This document shows, in pieces, positions 35,767 to 44,353 of a stretch of 64,000 bases of DNA. Location: NCBI RefSeq assembly GCF_048548695.1, contig NZ_JBLYIF010000007.1, one strand, 5' to 3'. The number at the start of each line of letters is the position of its first letter. The first letter of the stretch is position 1. The DNA is from Neptuniibacter sp048548695. GTDB taxonomy: Bacteria > Pseudomonadota > Gammaproteobacteria > Pseudomonadales > Balneatricaceae. A program made the position numbers and the translations under genes. The notes below the pieces were generated by a model that was not told the DNA's origin, ran no database searches, and saw nothing but the letters and a program-made list of their open reading frames with translations.

Positions 35767-36417
35767 ATGCACGGTGAATCTGCTTACGGCCTCTGGACGC
35801 TGGTGATACTCAATTCGGCGATATTTATCTTCTTTGCCTTCAGCTTTACCAAGCCGCAAACCAAAACCGATTGGCGAAGCTTTGGCGCTTTCTCGGCGTT
35901 TATCATTGCACTGTTTACCGAGATGTATGGCTTTCCCTTAACCATTTATTTCCTCTCCGGTTGGTTGGCGGAAAAATATCCTGGCGTGGATTTTCTGTCC
36001 CACGAGAACGGCCATCTTCTGCATACCCTTTTCGGTTTTGAAGGCAACCCTCATTTTGATCCGCTGCATATCGCCAGTAATGTCCTGATCATTTTGGGCT
36101 TCTTCCTGCTTGCCTCAGCGTGGAATGTACTGCACAAGGCACAGCAGACCCGGTCGCTGGCGACCACCGGCTGGTACGCCCGCTGCCGTCACCCGCAGTA
36201 CGTTGCTTTTATCCTGATTATGTTTGGCTTCCTGTTGCAGTGGCCGACGATCCTTACCGTAATCATGTTTCTGATATTGGTAGTGGTTTATGTGCGACTC
36301 GCTAAGCGTGAGGAGCGGATGGCACTGGATGAATTCGGTGATGAATATCGCCGCTATATGGAAGCCACGCCTGGCTGGATTCCGAAATTTAACGTCGATA
36401 AAACTGTTTCAACCTGA
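35767..36417 (+). CDS. Isoprenylcysteine carboxyl methyltransferase-like membrane protein
   Basis: The 216-residue integral membrane protein has about five helices and the ICMT/PEMT signature near the end (YARCRHPQYVAFILIMFGF ... KREERMALDEFGDEYRRYM). These enzymes use S-adenosylmethionine to methylate carboxyl or phospholipid head groups. The bacterial substrate is unknown. Its place inside a copper operon suggests membrane or lipoprotein modification during metal stress, but this is inference. An extra HisGlu loop (SHENGHLLHTLFGFEG) lies in the middle. Confidence 0.8.
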   Translation: MHGESAYGLWTLVILNSAIFIFFAFSFTKPQTKTDWRSFGAFSAFIIALFTEMYGFPLTIYFLSGWLAEKYPGVDFLSHENGHLLHTLFGFEGNPHFDPLHIASNVLIILGFFLLASAWNVLHKAQQTRSLATTGWYARCRHPQYVAFILIMFGFLLQWPTILTVIMFLILVVVYVRLAKREERMALDEFGDEYRRYMEATPGWIPKFNVDKTVST

Positions 36418-36430
36418 TGAGGATAATTCG

Positions 36431-36874
36431 ATGAAAAAACTAATCTCCACTGTGGTAATAGCCGCTGCGATTTCTTCGCCCGTCTTTGCGGAAAAAGGGC
36501 ACGAACATGGCGACAGTAAAGACCAGCCGATGGGCGGAATGATGATGGACCATGAGCAAATGATGGCAATGCATGAGCACATGCAAAAGATGCACGACAT
36601 GATGGCAAAAATCAAAACCGAAACCGATCCGGAAAAACGCCATCAATTAATGCAGGAACATATGCAAGCCATGCAGGATGGCATGCAGATGATGGGTGAT
36701 GGCATGGGAATGGACATGAACAAAGGTGAGTCATCAAAAATGGACGGCATGGCGATGATGAAACGTATGGACATGATGGAAGAGCGAATGGGCATGATGC
36801 AGATGATGATGGGCCAAATGATGGATCATGAATCTGAGTCCAAAAAAACACCCGTCCATAAACACAAAAAGTAG
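36431..36874 (+). CDS. Periplasmic Met/His-rich protein
   Basis: The 147-residue precursor has a clear signal peptide (about residues 1-21, ending VFA). The mature protein is dominated by methionine and histidine (MGGMMMDHEQMMAMHEHMQ and several similar stretches), giving dozens of possible Cu(I) thioether ligands. It probably acts as a periplasmic copper sponge. The longer frame from 36290 lies inside the previous gene. ATG 36431 has GAGGA upstream. It is the sixth gene after copA-type ATPase signals begin in this operon, 13 bp from its neighbour. Confidence 0.78.
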   Translation: MKKLISTVVIAAAISSPVFAEKGHEHGDSKDQPMGGMMMDHEQMMAMHEHMQKMHDMMAKIKTETDPEKRHQLMQEHMQAMQDGMQMMGDGMGMDMNKGESSKMDGMAMMKRMDMMEERMGMMQMMMGQMMDHESESKKTPVHKHKK

Positions 36875-36915
36875 ATGGGTTGTTTGCTCAACTTGTCTGT
36901 TGGAGGAAAAATATT

Positions 36916-37263
36916 ATGAGTGAGCATCGGCATGGTATCAATCCAGGTTTTTTAACCAGACATACCTTGAGCGTGTGCGGGATCAATGAAAGCAATGCCA
37001 AAGCGATTGTTGAGGAACTTGATGAACTGCCCTGTATGGATGGTGTGTGGCTGAACAAAAATGGCAACTTGCTCAAAATTGCCTACGACGCTTCTCACCA
37101 CAATATCGATGAAATGATCGCCATTGTCGAAAAGCATGGTGCGGCAATAAAAGACAGCTGGTGGTCCCGAACCAGGCTGAGTTGGCAACGGCAGACCGAT
37201 GAGAATATCGGGGATAACGCTAAACATGAGGCGCACTGCTGCAACAAGATGCCGCCTCATTAG
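36916..37263 (+). CDS. HMA-like small protein without the CxxC site
   Basis: The 115-residue protein has an HMA-like beta-alpha-beta fold (HTLSVCGINESNAKAIVEELDEL ... VWLNKNGNLLKIAYDASHHNIDEMIAIVEKHG) but lacks the MxCxxC metal site. A C-terminal tail ends EAHCCNKMPPH and could provide ligands instead. No signal peptide is seen. GGAGG at 36902 supports ATG 36916. It may be a protein-interaction module for the efflux machinery. Function is unknown. Confidence 0.65.
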   Translation: MSEHRHGINPGFLTRHTLSVCGINESNAKAIVEELDELPCMDGVWLNKNGNLLKIAYDASHHNIDEMIAIVEKHGAAIKDSWWSRTRLSWQRQTDENIGDNAKHEAHCCNKMPPH

Positions 37264-37452
37264 ATGAAAGAGAAAATGAGCAACAAAGAACATCGATTAG
37301 GTGTCTCGGAAATTAATCTGGTGAGGGGCCAATTGACGTTGGAACCTGTCGATATGACTAGCAGTCTGTTGAGAAATGCAGTTTTAAGCATCCTGTATAC
37401 CTTGCAACGAATGCCCAGGAAGAGGGCTGACCATTATATTAAGGGGTCATGA
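37264..37452 (+). CDS. Small hypothetical protein upstream of the permease
   Basis: The 62-residue frame begins right after the preceding stop and ends one base before the permease start, filling the gap exactly. I see no domain. Segments are MSNKEHRLGVSEINLVRGQLTL and a mildly hydrophobic SSLLRNAVLSILYTL. ATG 37276 is an alternative start. Perfect abutment on both sides suggests translational coupling, but coding status is uncertain. Confidence 0.4.
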   Translation: MKEKMSNKEHRLGVSEINLVRGQLTLEPVDMTSSLLRNAVLSILYTLQRMPRKRADHYIKGS

Positions 37453-38805
37453 ATGGAGGAAAAAGACGATCGTTCGACACATTATGACGAGGGTAGCCTC
37501 TCTCTGTCAGGTACGGTGATGCTCGGGACTGGGGTGATGATCGGCGCAGGAATATTTGCGCTAACCGGGCAAATGGCAGAGATGACTGGTGCATTATTCC
37601 CATTGGCATTCCTCGCGGCCGCAATCATCGTTGGTTTCAGCGCTTACTCATACATCAAAATATCCAATGCCTTCCCATCAGCAGGGGGGATTGGCATGTA
37701 TCTGCATAAGGCTTATGGCGACCGGTTGCCCACTGCGTTTAATGCACTACTTATGTATTTTTCGATGGTCATCGCGCAGAGTTTTCTAGCGCGTACGTTC
37801 GGTTCTTACACCATGCAATTATTTGGCGGTGACCCATCAGGACAAATGACACCTATACTCGGCGTCTCCCTAATCCTGGCGGCGTTCATTGTGAACCTGT
37901 TGGGAAATCGGCTGATTCAAGGGGTTGCAGGGTTTATCGGCCTACTGAAAATTGGTGGAATTCTAATCTTTGGTCTCGTCGGCATCTGGTTAGCTGATAG
38001 CCTGGCAGTGGACTTTGAACATGTAAGCGAGACCGGTTCAGCTAGTAATTTCCTCGGCGCCACAGCGCTGGGGATTCTGGCATTCAAAGGCTTTACCACC
38101 ATTACCAATAGTGGTTCCGAGGTGATCGATCCACACCGCAATGTTGGTCGCGCCATTGTTATTTCGATTGCTGCCTGTGTCGTTATCTATACATTGGTTG
38201 GTTTTGCGGTGGCCAGCAATCTCTCGCTTAGTGAGATTATTCAAACTCGAGATTATTCCCTGGCTGCGGCCGCTCGACCTGCACTCGGTGAGTACGGCGT
38301 GTGGTTCACCGTTGCGATTGCCATGCTGGCGACGGCGGGAGGGATTCTTGCCAGTATTTTTGCGGTCTCCAGAATGCTGGCGATGCTAACGGAAATGAAG
38401 TTGGTGCCCCATAGCCATTTCGGTATGCCGGGCAGCATTCAGAAACATACATTGGTGTACACCGTGGTTCTTGGACTTGTGCTCACCGCGTTCTTTGATC
38501 TTTCCCGTATAGCAGCACTTGGCATCATATTCTATCTGGTGATGGATATCGCCATTCACTGGGGTGTTCTGCGCTACTTGTTGGACGATGTTAAAGCCAA
38601 AAGCTGGGTCCCCGTTACCGCGATTATATTAGATTCGCTTGCACTAAGCGGGTTCCTTTGGGTGAAGTTGAATTCAGATCCATTTGTGTTGGGTGTGGCC
38701 GTTGTCACAATGATGCTAATCGCGATCGGAGAGCAACTATTCCTTGGATCTGAAAAACGAAAGCAAGCTGTGTCCCAAAGTCAGGCGCATGAACATCATC
38801 ATTAA
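37453..38805 (+). CDS. APC-superfamily amino-acid permease with a His tail
   Basis: The 450-residue transporter has about twelve helices. The first contains the APC signature GTGVMIGAGIFALTGQ, and FKGFTTITNSGSEVIDPHRNVGRA marks helix 6 and the following loop. The C-terminus is a short soluble tail ending AHEHHH. The substrate is unknown. APC permeases carry amino acids or polyamines, so uptake or export of a metal-ligating amino acid is one possibility. AAGGGG precedes the ATG. It closes the apparent operon that starts at merR 31647. Confidence 0.82.
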   Translation: MEEKDDRSTHYDEGSLSLSGTVMLGTGVMIGAGIFALTGQMAEMTGALFPLAFLAAAIIVGFSAYSYIKISNAFPSAGGIGMYLHKAYGDRLPTAFNALLMYFSMVIAQSFLARTFGSYTMQLFGGDPSGQMTPILGVSLILAAFIVNLLGNRLIQGVAGFIGLLKIGGILIFGLVGIWLADSLAVDFEHVSETGSASNFLGATALGILAFKGFTTITNSGSEVIDPHRNVGRAIVISIAACVVIYTLVGFAVASNLSLSEIIQTRDYSLAAAARPALGEYGVWFTVAIAMLATAGGILASIFAVSRMLAMLTEMKLVPHSHFGMPGSIQKHTLVYTVVLGLVLTAFFDLSRIAALGIIFYLVMDIAIHWGVLRYLLDDVKAKSWVPVTAIILDSLALSGFLWVKLNSDPFVLGVAVVTMMLIAIGEQLFLGSEKRKQAVSQSQAHEHHH

Positions 38806-38879
38806 AAATCATGTGGAGGAAGCCTGCCAGGCACAGAACGGGACCCTAGTGGTTAACTTTTGTTGTTTGGAGAATGGTA

Positions 38880-38981
38880 ATGGATCAAGTTAGCACACTT
38901 AAAGCGATCTATATGGGCATCGACACCCACCAGGAACTGGTGGTGTGTATGCGCAGCTATAGTGACTTTTTGAGACTCTAA
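38880..38981 (+). pseudogene. Short fragment, possibly an IS110-like transposase start
   Basis: A 33-codon frame with GGAG upstream reads MDQVSTLKAIYMGIDTHQEL and ends in a stop after 13 more residues. GID near the start resembles the first acidic motif of IS110-type enzymes, but the fragment is too short for a firm call. It lies in a 208-bp gap between the permease and the next gene. Confidence 0.3.
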
Positions 38982-39013
38982 TCGATGAGTCAATCCACAA
39001 CTGAGAAAAAATT

Positions 39014-39472
39014 ATGCAAATTGAAACCTTAAAAGATGTGCTGCACTGGACCCGGGAATTTCACCAACATCTCAGTCAGTGCTTATCCCATTGCGCAGAC
39101 AAGAATACGGATGAACGGGCCCGGATGATTCTTGCTTACCTGTCCGATCACGAAAAAAGTCTCACAAAAGTTGTCAATGGCTTCGAAACCTCGGGCGATG
39201 AACATGCGCTGAACACCTGGTGTATGGAATATGTGGCAAAGCATCCTATCGTCCGACATGCACATTGCGACGCGCCTTTTGCCGAGCTTGATGCCGCGCA
39301 AATCATGGAGGTGATTGTCGATCAGCATCAGCAGGTGATTGAGCTGTATCGCTATCTCGCCTCAAGGGCGGATATCCCCTCTGCCAAGGAGTTGATGGAA
39401 TCACTCCGGTCGCTGGAGGAACACGAAATGATGCGTATGGTGCAGTCTGCCAACCGGTTCGGGGATATGTAG
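39014..39472 (+). CDS. Helical cytoplasmic protein, possibly ferritin/hemerythrin-like
   Basis: The 152-residue protein is predicted all-helical, with His/Glu/Asp positions spaced as in four-helix metal-binding bundles (WTREFHQHLSQCLSHC, YLSDHEKSLTKVV, DQHQQVIELYRYLA, LEEHEMMRM). No signal peptide is seen. I do not recognise a named family. A di-metal or haem-free iron/copper storage role is possible but unproven. The DUF5676 gene follows on the same strand after 47 bp. Confidence 0.55.
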   Translation: MQIETLKDVLHWTREFHQHLSQCLSHCADKNTDERARMILAYLSDHEKSLTKVVNGFETSGDEHALNTWCMEYVAKHPIVRHAHCDAPFAELDAAQIMEVIVDQHQQVIELYRYLASRADIPSAKELMESLRSLEEHEMMRMVQSANRFGDM

Positions 39473-39519
39473 AGACACTAATTTATTACAGATACACCAC
39501 CATAAACGGAGGAATAGTC

Positions 39520-39774
39520 ATGACACTTAATGCGTTCAAATTCGGGATAGCCAGCGCGATTACCGCGGCGATACTGTGGCTGGCTTGCAGCCTGTTGGTG
39601 ATGTTAATGCCCGCCATGATGTTATCCATGTCTGGGGAAATGGTGCATATGCAACTGAATGAGATGGGTTGGCATTTGACATTCACTGGCGTTGTTGTGG
39701 GACTGGTGGCTTGGTCAGTGTCAGCGGGTATCGCCGGGTGGTTGCTGGCGGCTATTTACAACCGCTTGCAGTAA
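39520..39774 (+). CDS. DUF5676 small membrane protein
   Basis: The 84-residue protein has two long hydrophobic helices (about 10-38 and 53-80) joined by a short loop with Met, His and Glu (MSGEMVHMQLNEMGWH). This matches DUF5676 membrane proteins, often found with copper-resistance or cytochrome genes. GGAGG stands before the ATG. It converges on the cytochrome c gene, with 24 bp between their stops. Confidence 0.7.
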   Translation: MTLNAFKFGIASAITAAILWLACSLLVMLMPAMMLSMSGEMVHMQLNEMGWHLTFTGVVVGLVAWSVSAGIAGWLLAAIYNRLQ

Positions 39775-39798
39775 GCCGATGGATTATGAGGTGCCATA

Positions 39799-40380
39799 TC
39801 AGTGACCATGCCCTTCCGAGTCTTGCCCACGTGCGGTGAGTATCTGGTATTGGTCGGGAGACAGTTCCGGCAACCGCTTCAGGAACGCTACCATGTTCCA
39901 GATGCGTTCATCGTCGTGCCCGGCTCCCCAGGCTGGCATGCCCGAGGCCTTGATGCCATGTTTGATAATCCAGAATTGTCGTTTACTGGCCTCGTCGTCA
40001 TTTTCGGTGTTACCGGTATGATCGTGTCCATGTTCATCACCCGCTAGAGTTAGGTTGGGTGGTGTGGGATATAACCCCAGGGTGAAATCACTTTCGGTTT
40101 TGCCCGGTTTCAAATGGCATCCCGCGCACATATCATTGTAGTCGGCGCCACCCGCCAGTAACCGCTCCGGTGCATTTAGGTCGCCAGGAAGCTTAATGTC
40201 ACTGGCAGCGCGTGCAACTGAACGTTCACGCAAGGTTTCCAGCAGCCAGTAGGTCAGCCGATTGTGTGGTACATCGGCGCCCATGGGGTAGAGACCTGAA
40301 TAGAGAAACAGCCCGCCGCCCACCAGCGCGATGACAGCGGTAATGACCAGACTTTTGATAAAGGTGGTGAGCGCCGACAT
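39799..40380 (-). CDS. Membrane-anchored c-type cytochrome
   Basis: The 193-residue protein has an N-terminal uncleaved helix (about 8-30) and one haem site, CAGCH near residue 86, with a likely distal methionine in KASGMPAWGAGHDDE. A His/Asp-rich insert (DEHGHDHTGNTE) and the tail EGHGH suggest metal contact. It is the last gene of the leftward copA-copB unit. It could take electrons from Cu(I) oxidation by the multicopper oxidase, but this is inference. Confidence 0.85.
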   Translation of the reverse strand: MSALTTFIKSLVITAVIALVGGGLFLYSGLYPMGADVPHNRLTYWLLETLRERSVARAASDIKLPGDLNAPERLLAGGADYNDMCAGCHLKPGKTESDFTLGLYPTPPNLTLAGDEHGHDHTGNTENDDEASKRQFWIIKHGIKASGMPAWGAGHDDERIWNMVAFLKRLPELSPDQYQILTARGQDSEGHGH

Positions 40381-40398
40381 GAAAACTCCTTGGGTTGA

Positions 40399-40692
40399 TC
40401 AGTGTTGGTGTTCTGAATGTTGCTCGCCTGAGCTTTTTTCTTTGTCCTGATGATCAGCCTGCGCTTGATCCTTTTCAGAGTCGTTATGATGCATGTCATT
40501 CATGCATTGTTTCATCATGGCTTGCATCACAGGATCATTCATATCCATCTTGCTGTGATCCATATTTGTCATGGCTGCACAATCCGGCTTTTCAGCGTCT
40601 TTCATATGTTCTTTAGGATCATGGGCCTGTGCAGAGAAAGCGATGCCCAGTGTGGAGAACACGATGACAGTGGCTAGTGTTTTCATATTCAT
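40399..40692 (-). CDS. Periplasmic Met/His-rich protein of the copAB operon
   Basis: The 97-residue precursor has a signal peptide (about residues 1-23, ending AQA). The mature protein is rich in Met, His and acidic residues (MTNMDHSKMDMNDPVMQAMM, HHNDSEKD, EQHSEHQH). It resembles CopC-neighbour copper sponges rather than an enzyme. The longer frame from 40974 is out of phase with copB and is not used. GAGGA precedes ATG 40692. It lies 52 bp after copB. Confidence 0.72.
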   Translation of the reverse strand: MNMKTLATVIVFSTLGIAFSAQAHDPKEHMKDAEKPDCAAMTNMDHSKMDMNDPVMQAMMKQCMNDMHHNDSEKDQAQADHQDKEKSSGEQHSEHQH

Positions 40693-40744
40693 AAAGGTGT
40701 TCCTCATAGGTGTTTGAAAAGTTTCTATATCAACTTGGCGATTG

Positions 40745-41605
40745 TTAAAACCAGAATCGCAGTCCGGCGACGAATTGGGTATCTGAGGTATCGTCGCCAG
40801 CCGCGCGGCGGTAATCGGCTGTGTCGCCATAGGTGTCTGTCCATTCCACACCGATGTAGGGCGCAAATTGACGGCTGAATTCGTAACGCAGGCGCAAGCC
40901 CAAGGCGAGATCCGAGAGGCCTGACCCCAAACCATTATCAGAATCATCCTTGCCATACAGATTGAGTTCCGCACGTGGTTGTAAAATGAGCCGCTGTGTC
41001 AGCAGCAACTCGTACTCGGCTTCGGCAGAGAGTGCGGTCCGACCGTCGTCGCTAACATATGCAGTCACATCCAGCTCAAACCAGTAGGGCGCCAGACCTT
41101 GCATACCAATTGCCAGCCACTGGCGATCCTTACCTTCGTCATATTGGTCAAGTCGAACACCGAGTTGGGTGTCGAAATAGGCATTAAGCGCATGGCCCCA
41201 CAACAGGTCAGTTGAACTCTCCTCCAGTGTGCCGCCTGTAATATCACCCTCCGCTTTGATGACAAAGCGGTTGTAGGTGGTGCCATACCAAGCCTGGACA
41301 TCGTAAACCGTGCTCTCGCTGTCTTCGTGATATTCCAGGCGATCACCCAGAACGGACCAGAAGGTGTGTTCGTCCGCCAGTTTCAGTTGCCGTGGCCCCG
41401 GCTGTGCATAGGGGCCTTCGGTCAAGGTGTAACCGTCGGAATAAGCGTGGGGATCGCGGGCATCGGCAGGAGCGCTTCCGCCCTGCATTTGTCCCATGTC
41501 TTGATGTTCAGGGCCGTGATCCATTTGTGCCAGTACCGTATTCACTTGAAGTGCAGCGACAGTAAAAACTAGTGTTGTAAGAAATTTCGCGGCATTCAGA
41601 CTCAT
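40745..41605 (-). CDS. copB: Copper resistance outer-membrane protein CopB
   Basis: The 286-residue precursor has a signal peptide (about residues 1-26). A short Met/His segment (QMDHGPEHQDMGQMQGG) is followed by a beta barrel ending VAGLRFWF. This is the CopB/PcoB family, thought to bind or sequester copper at the outer membrane. The start codon overlaps the copA stop (ATGA), so the two are coupled. An upstream in-frame start at 41659 would lie inside copA and is rejected. Confidence 0.92.
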   Translation of the reverse strand: MSLNAAKFLTTLVFTVAALQVNTVLAQMDHGPEHQDMGQMQGGSAPADARDPHAYSDGYTLTEGPYAQPGPRQLKLADEHTFWSVLGDRLEYHEDSESTVYDVQAWYGTTYNRFVIKAEGDITGGTLEESSTDLLWGHALNAYFDTQLGVRLDQYDEGKDRQWLAIGMQGLAPYWFELDVTAYVSDDGRTALSAEAEYELLLTQRLILQPRAELNLYGKDDSDNGLGSGLSDLALGLRLRYEFSRQFAPYIGVEWTDTYGDTADYRRAAGDDTSDTQFVAGLRFWF

Positions 41606-43476
41606 GACACCACCACCTCGCGGAACATGCCCGCGTCCATATGAAACAGCAAATGGCAATGCCAGGCCCAGCGGCCCAGATCATGGGGTGTGGTCAGGTA
41701 ACTGATGCGCTGCGCTGGTTGCACGGGAATGGTATGGCGCCGAACCCGCAATTCGCCCTGATCGGTTTCCAGTTCGCTCCACATGCCGTGTAAATGCATT
41801 GGGTGGGTCATCATGGTGTCGTTTTGCAGAATAATTCTAACGCGTTCATTGTGGCGCAGGGAGACCGGTGTGCTTTTACCGAATTCGAGTCCGTCGAAAG
41901 ACCAGCTATAGCGTTCCATATTGCCGGTAAGGTGTAGTTCCAGCTCCCTCGCGGGCGGGCGGCGGTCATCCAGCACACCATCGATGGATTTTAGGTCGGC
42001 CAGCGTCAGCACTCGGTGGCCCTGTGGGCGCAACCCACGCTGGCTTAAGTTGCGCAAGCCAATACCCGGATCGTCGAGATTGGTGCGTGGCATGTCCACT
42101 CGCATATCCACCGAAGCGCCGTATTCGGTTCGGGCGTGGCGTATGGTGGATGAGGGTTTGGCAAGAGGGTTATCAGAAGCCCGCTGCACGCCGTGCATAC
42201 TGTGATCCATGGCCATGCCGCCGTGCATCTGGGAATGATCCATGGTGCTGTGATCCATGGCACCCATACTCATGGACCCCTGATCCATACCGCTATGATT
42301 CATGCCTTCGTGACCAGTGCCATGACTCATAGCCCCCATCATGTCAGCCATGGTCAACCACTCAACCGGGTCAGGATCTGGTACTGGAGCGGTTAAGCCT
42401 TGCCGCACGGTCAGGGTGCCGCGGGCATAGCCGCTGCGTTCCATGCTCTGGGCAAAGATGGTGTAAGCATCGTCCCGCGGTTCGACCATGACATCGTAGG
42501 TTTCGCCGGGGCCGAAACGGAATTCATCCACAGTGACAGGTTCAACATCCTGACCATCCGCTTGGATCACCGTTAGCTTCAAACCCGGAATGCGGATATC
42601 GTAAAAGCTGTTGCTGGCGGCATTAATAAAACGAAGCCGTACGCGATCACCGCGCTGGAACAACCCGCTCCAATTGCCCGCCGGGGTGGTGCCATTCATT
42701 AGGAAGGTGAGGGTGGCCGCCGACAGGTCCGCCAGATCGGTCGGGTTCATCCGCATCTGGTTCCACATCTGGCGCTTTTCCAGGGCTGCCTGTAAGCCCA
42801 TCTTTGAAACATCGGCTGTGAAATCGAAAAAGGTGGGCTGATTGAAGTTGTAGACATCGCTTTGTACTTTCAGCTTGCTGAAGGTATGCATTGGATCTTC
42901 GTCGGTCCAGTCGGACAGCTGCACCACATAATCCTGGTCGGCACGGTGTCTTTCGCCTGCCCGCGGCTCAATGATCAGGGCGCCGTACATCCCGGTCATC
43001 TCCTGAAAGCCGGAGTGACTGTGGTACCAATAGGTGCCGCTCTGGCGGAGGGTAAAGCGGTAAACAAAGGTTTCTCCCGGTGCGATGCCTGGGTAGCTGA
43101 TCCCCGGCACACCATCCATTTGATAGGGCAGCAAGATGCCGTGCCAGTGAATAGAGGTAGAAACAGGTAATCGGTTGGTGACGCGGATGGTGACGTCATC
43201 GCCCTCGCGCAGCCGTAGCGTCGGTGCCGGAATGGAGCCGTTGATGGTGGTAGCCATACGTGTGACACCGGTAAAATTGACAGGTGTTGCGGCGATTACC
43301 AGGTCGATTTCACGGCCGCTGAGTACCGGTGCCGAGCCCAGCGCGGTCGCGCCTTTTGCGGCGGCCTGCAACCAGGACGGTGTGGCGGCCAGCACGCCAC
43401 CGGCTGCCAGGCCCTGCACGAAGCGGCGGCGACTAAGCTGCCAGGGCTGCTTGGGTCGGGGGAAACCATGGGTCAT
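41602..43476 (-). CDS. copA: Periplasmic multicopper oxidase CopA (PcoA family)
   Basis: The 624-residue enzyme has a twin-arginine signal (SRRRFVQGLAAGG) and so is exported folded. Three cupredoxin domains carry the copper sites HWHG, WYHSHSG, HPMHLHGMW and HCHLLFHMDAGM. A long Met/His-rich insert (about residues 395-435, with repeated MDHS motifs) is the copper-loading region typical of PcoA/CopA. It oxidises Cu(I) to the less toxic Cu(II). The symbol copA is also used for the unrelated ATPase at 32404. It is divergent from copR, with a Cop/Cus-type box between. Confidence 0.94.
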   Translation of the reverse strand: MTHGFPRPKQPWQLSRRRFVQGLAAGGVLAATPSWLQAAAKGATALGSAPVLSGREIDLVIAATPVNFTGVTRMATTINGSIPAPTLRLREGDDVTIRVTNRLPVSTSIHWHGILLPYQMDGVPGISYPGIAPGETFVYRFTLRQSGTYWYHSHSGFQEMTGMYGALIIEPRAGERHRADQDYVVQLSDWTDEDPMHTFSKLKVQSDVYNFNQPTFFDFTADVSKMGLQAALEKRQMWNQMRMNPTDLADLSAATLTFLMNGTTPAGNWSGLFQRGDRVRLRFINAASNSFYDIRIPGLKLTVIQADGQDVEPVTVDEFRFGPGETYDVMVEPRDDAYTIFAQSMERSGYARGTLTVRQGLTAPVPDPDPVEWLTMADMMGAMSHGTGHEGMNHSGMDQGSMSMGAMDHSTMDHSQMHGGMAMDHSMHGVQRASDNPLAKPSSTIRHARTEYGASVDMRVDMPRTNLDDPGIGLRNLSQRGLRPQGHRVLTLADLKSIDGVLDDRRPPARELELHLTGNMERYSWSFDGLEFGKSTPVSLRHNERVRIILQNDTMMTHPMHLHGMWSELETDQGELRVRRHTIPVQPAQRISYLTTPHDLGRWAWHCHLLFHMDAGMFREVVVS

Positions 43477-43566
43477 GAGTCAATCTCTTTTCGAATAAGT
43501 GATGGTTGTTCCACGTTCTGACTCCGCATACTAGCGAGCCGAGCCTGTCACCCGCATGACTTCAAA

Positions 43567-43582
43567 ATGACAAAGTTGTAAT
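43567..43582. promoter_or_regulatory. Cop/Cus box between copA and copR
   Basis: ATGACAAAGTTGTAAT is close to the CusR/CopR palindrome ATGACAA-NN-TTGTCAT (one arm mismatch). It lies 91 bp from copA and 79 bp from copR, so it is well placed for CopR control of both divergent units. Confidence 0.65.
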
Positions 43583-43660
43583 CTAGTCGTCATCTTCTTG
43601 TGGGTTAGCCAGGTTTAGGCTGTTTCCAAACCCATTCTGAACATACGGAGCAGTGCAACG

Positions 43661-44353
43661 ATGCGGCTATTGGTGGTCGAAGACGAAATCAAGACCGGCG
43701 ATTATTTACAGCAGGGACTGACCGAGGCGGGCTTTCTGGTCACGCTGGTGCGCAATGGCCTCGACGGCCATCATTTGGCGATGACCGAGACCTTTGATTT
43801 GCTGGTGCTGGACGTCATGCTGCCGGATGTTGACGGCTGGCGAATCGTGCAGTCGTTGCGCGAGGCTGGCCGTCAGACACCAGTGCTGTTCCTGACCGCC
43901 CGCGACAGCGTGGATGACCGCGTTAAAGGCCTTGAATTGGGGGCTGATGATTACCTGGTCAAGCCCTTCGCTTTTGCGGAACTGCTGGCCCGGGTGCGCA
44001 CTCTGTTGCGCCGCAGTGCGGTGCCGGTGATGACGGATCAGATCAGAGTCGCCGACCTCACCCTGGATTTGCCGCGGCACCGGGCCACGCGCGCCGGTCG
44101 CAGGATCAATCTCAGCCACAAGGAGTTTTGCCTGCTGGAACTGTTGGTCCGGCGGCAGGGTGAAGTATTACCGCGCTCCTTGATCGCCTCCCAGGTATGG
44201 GACATGAACTTCGATTCCGACACCAATGTGATTGATGTGGCCATACGGCGCCTAAGAGCAAAAATCGATGACGATTTTGAGCCCAAGCTGATTCACACCG
44301 TGCGCGGTATGGGTTACAAGCTGGAGGTTGAAGACGACCATGACGAAAGTTAG
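43661..44353 (+). CDS. copR: Copper response regulator CopR/CusR
   Basis: The 230-residue OmpR-type regulator has a receiver domain with the phosphorylated aspartate in LLVLDVMLPDVDGW, the conserved KPF, and a C-terminal winged helix (VLPRSLIASQVWDMNFDSDTNVIDVAIRRLRAKID). It probably activates the divergent copAB operon through the box at 43567 and may also control other copper genes. It overlaps copS by 14 bp. Confidence 0.92.
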   Translation: MRLLVVEDEIKTGDYLQQGLTEAGFLVTLVRNGLDGHHLAMTETFDLLVLDVMLPDVDGWRIVQSLREAGRQTPVLFLTARDSVDDRVKGLELGADDYLVKPFAFAELLARVRTLLRRSAVPVMTDQIRVADLTLDLPRHRATRAGRRINLSHKEFCLLELLVRRQGEVLPRSLIASQVWDMNFDSDTNVIDVAIRRLRAKIDDDFEPKLIHTVRGMGYKLEVEDDHDES

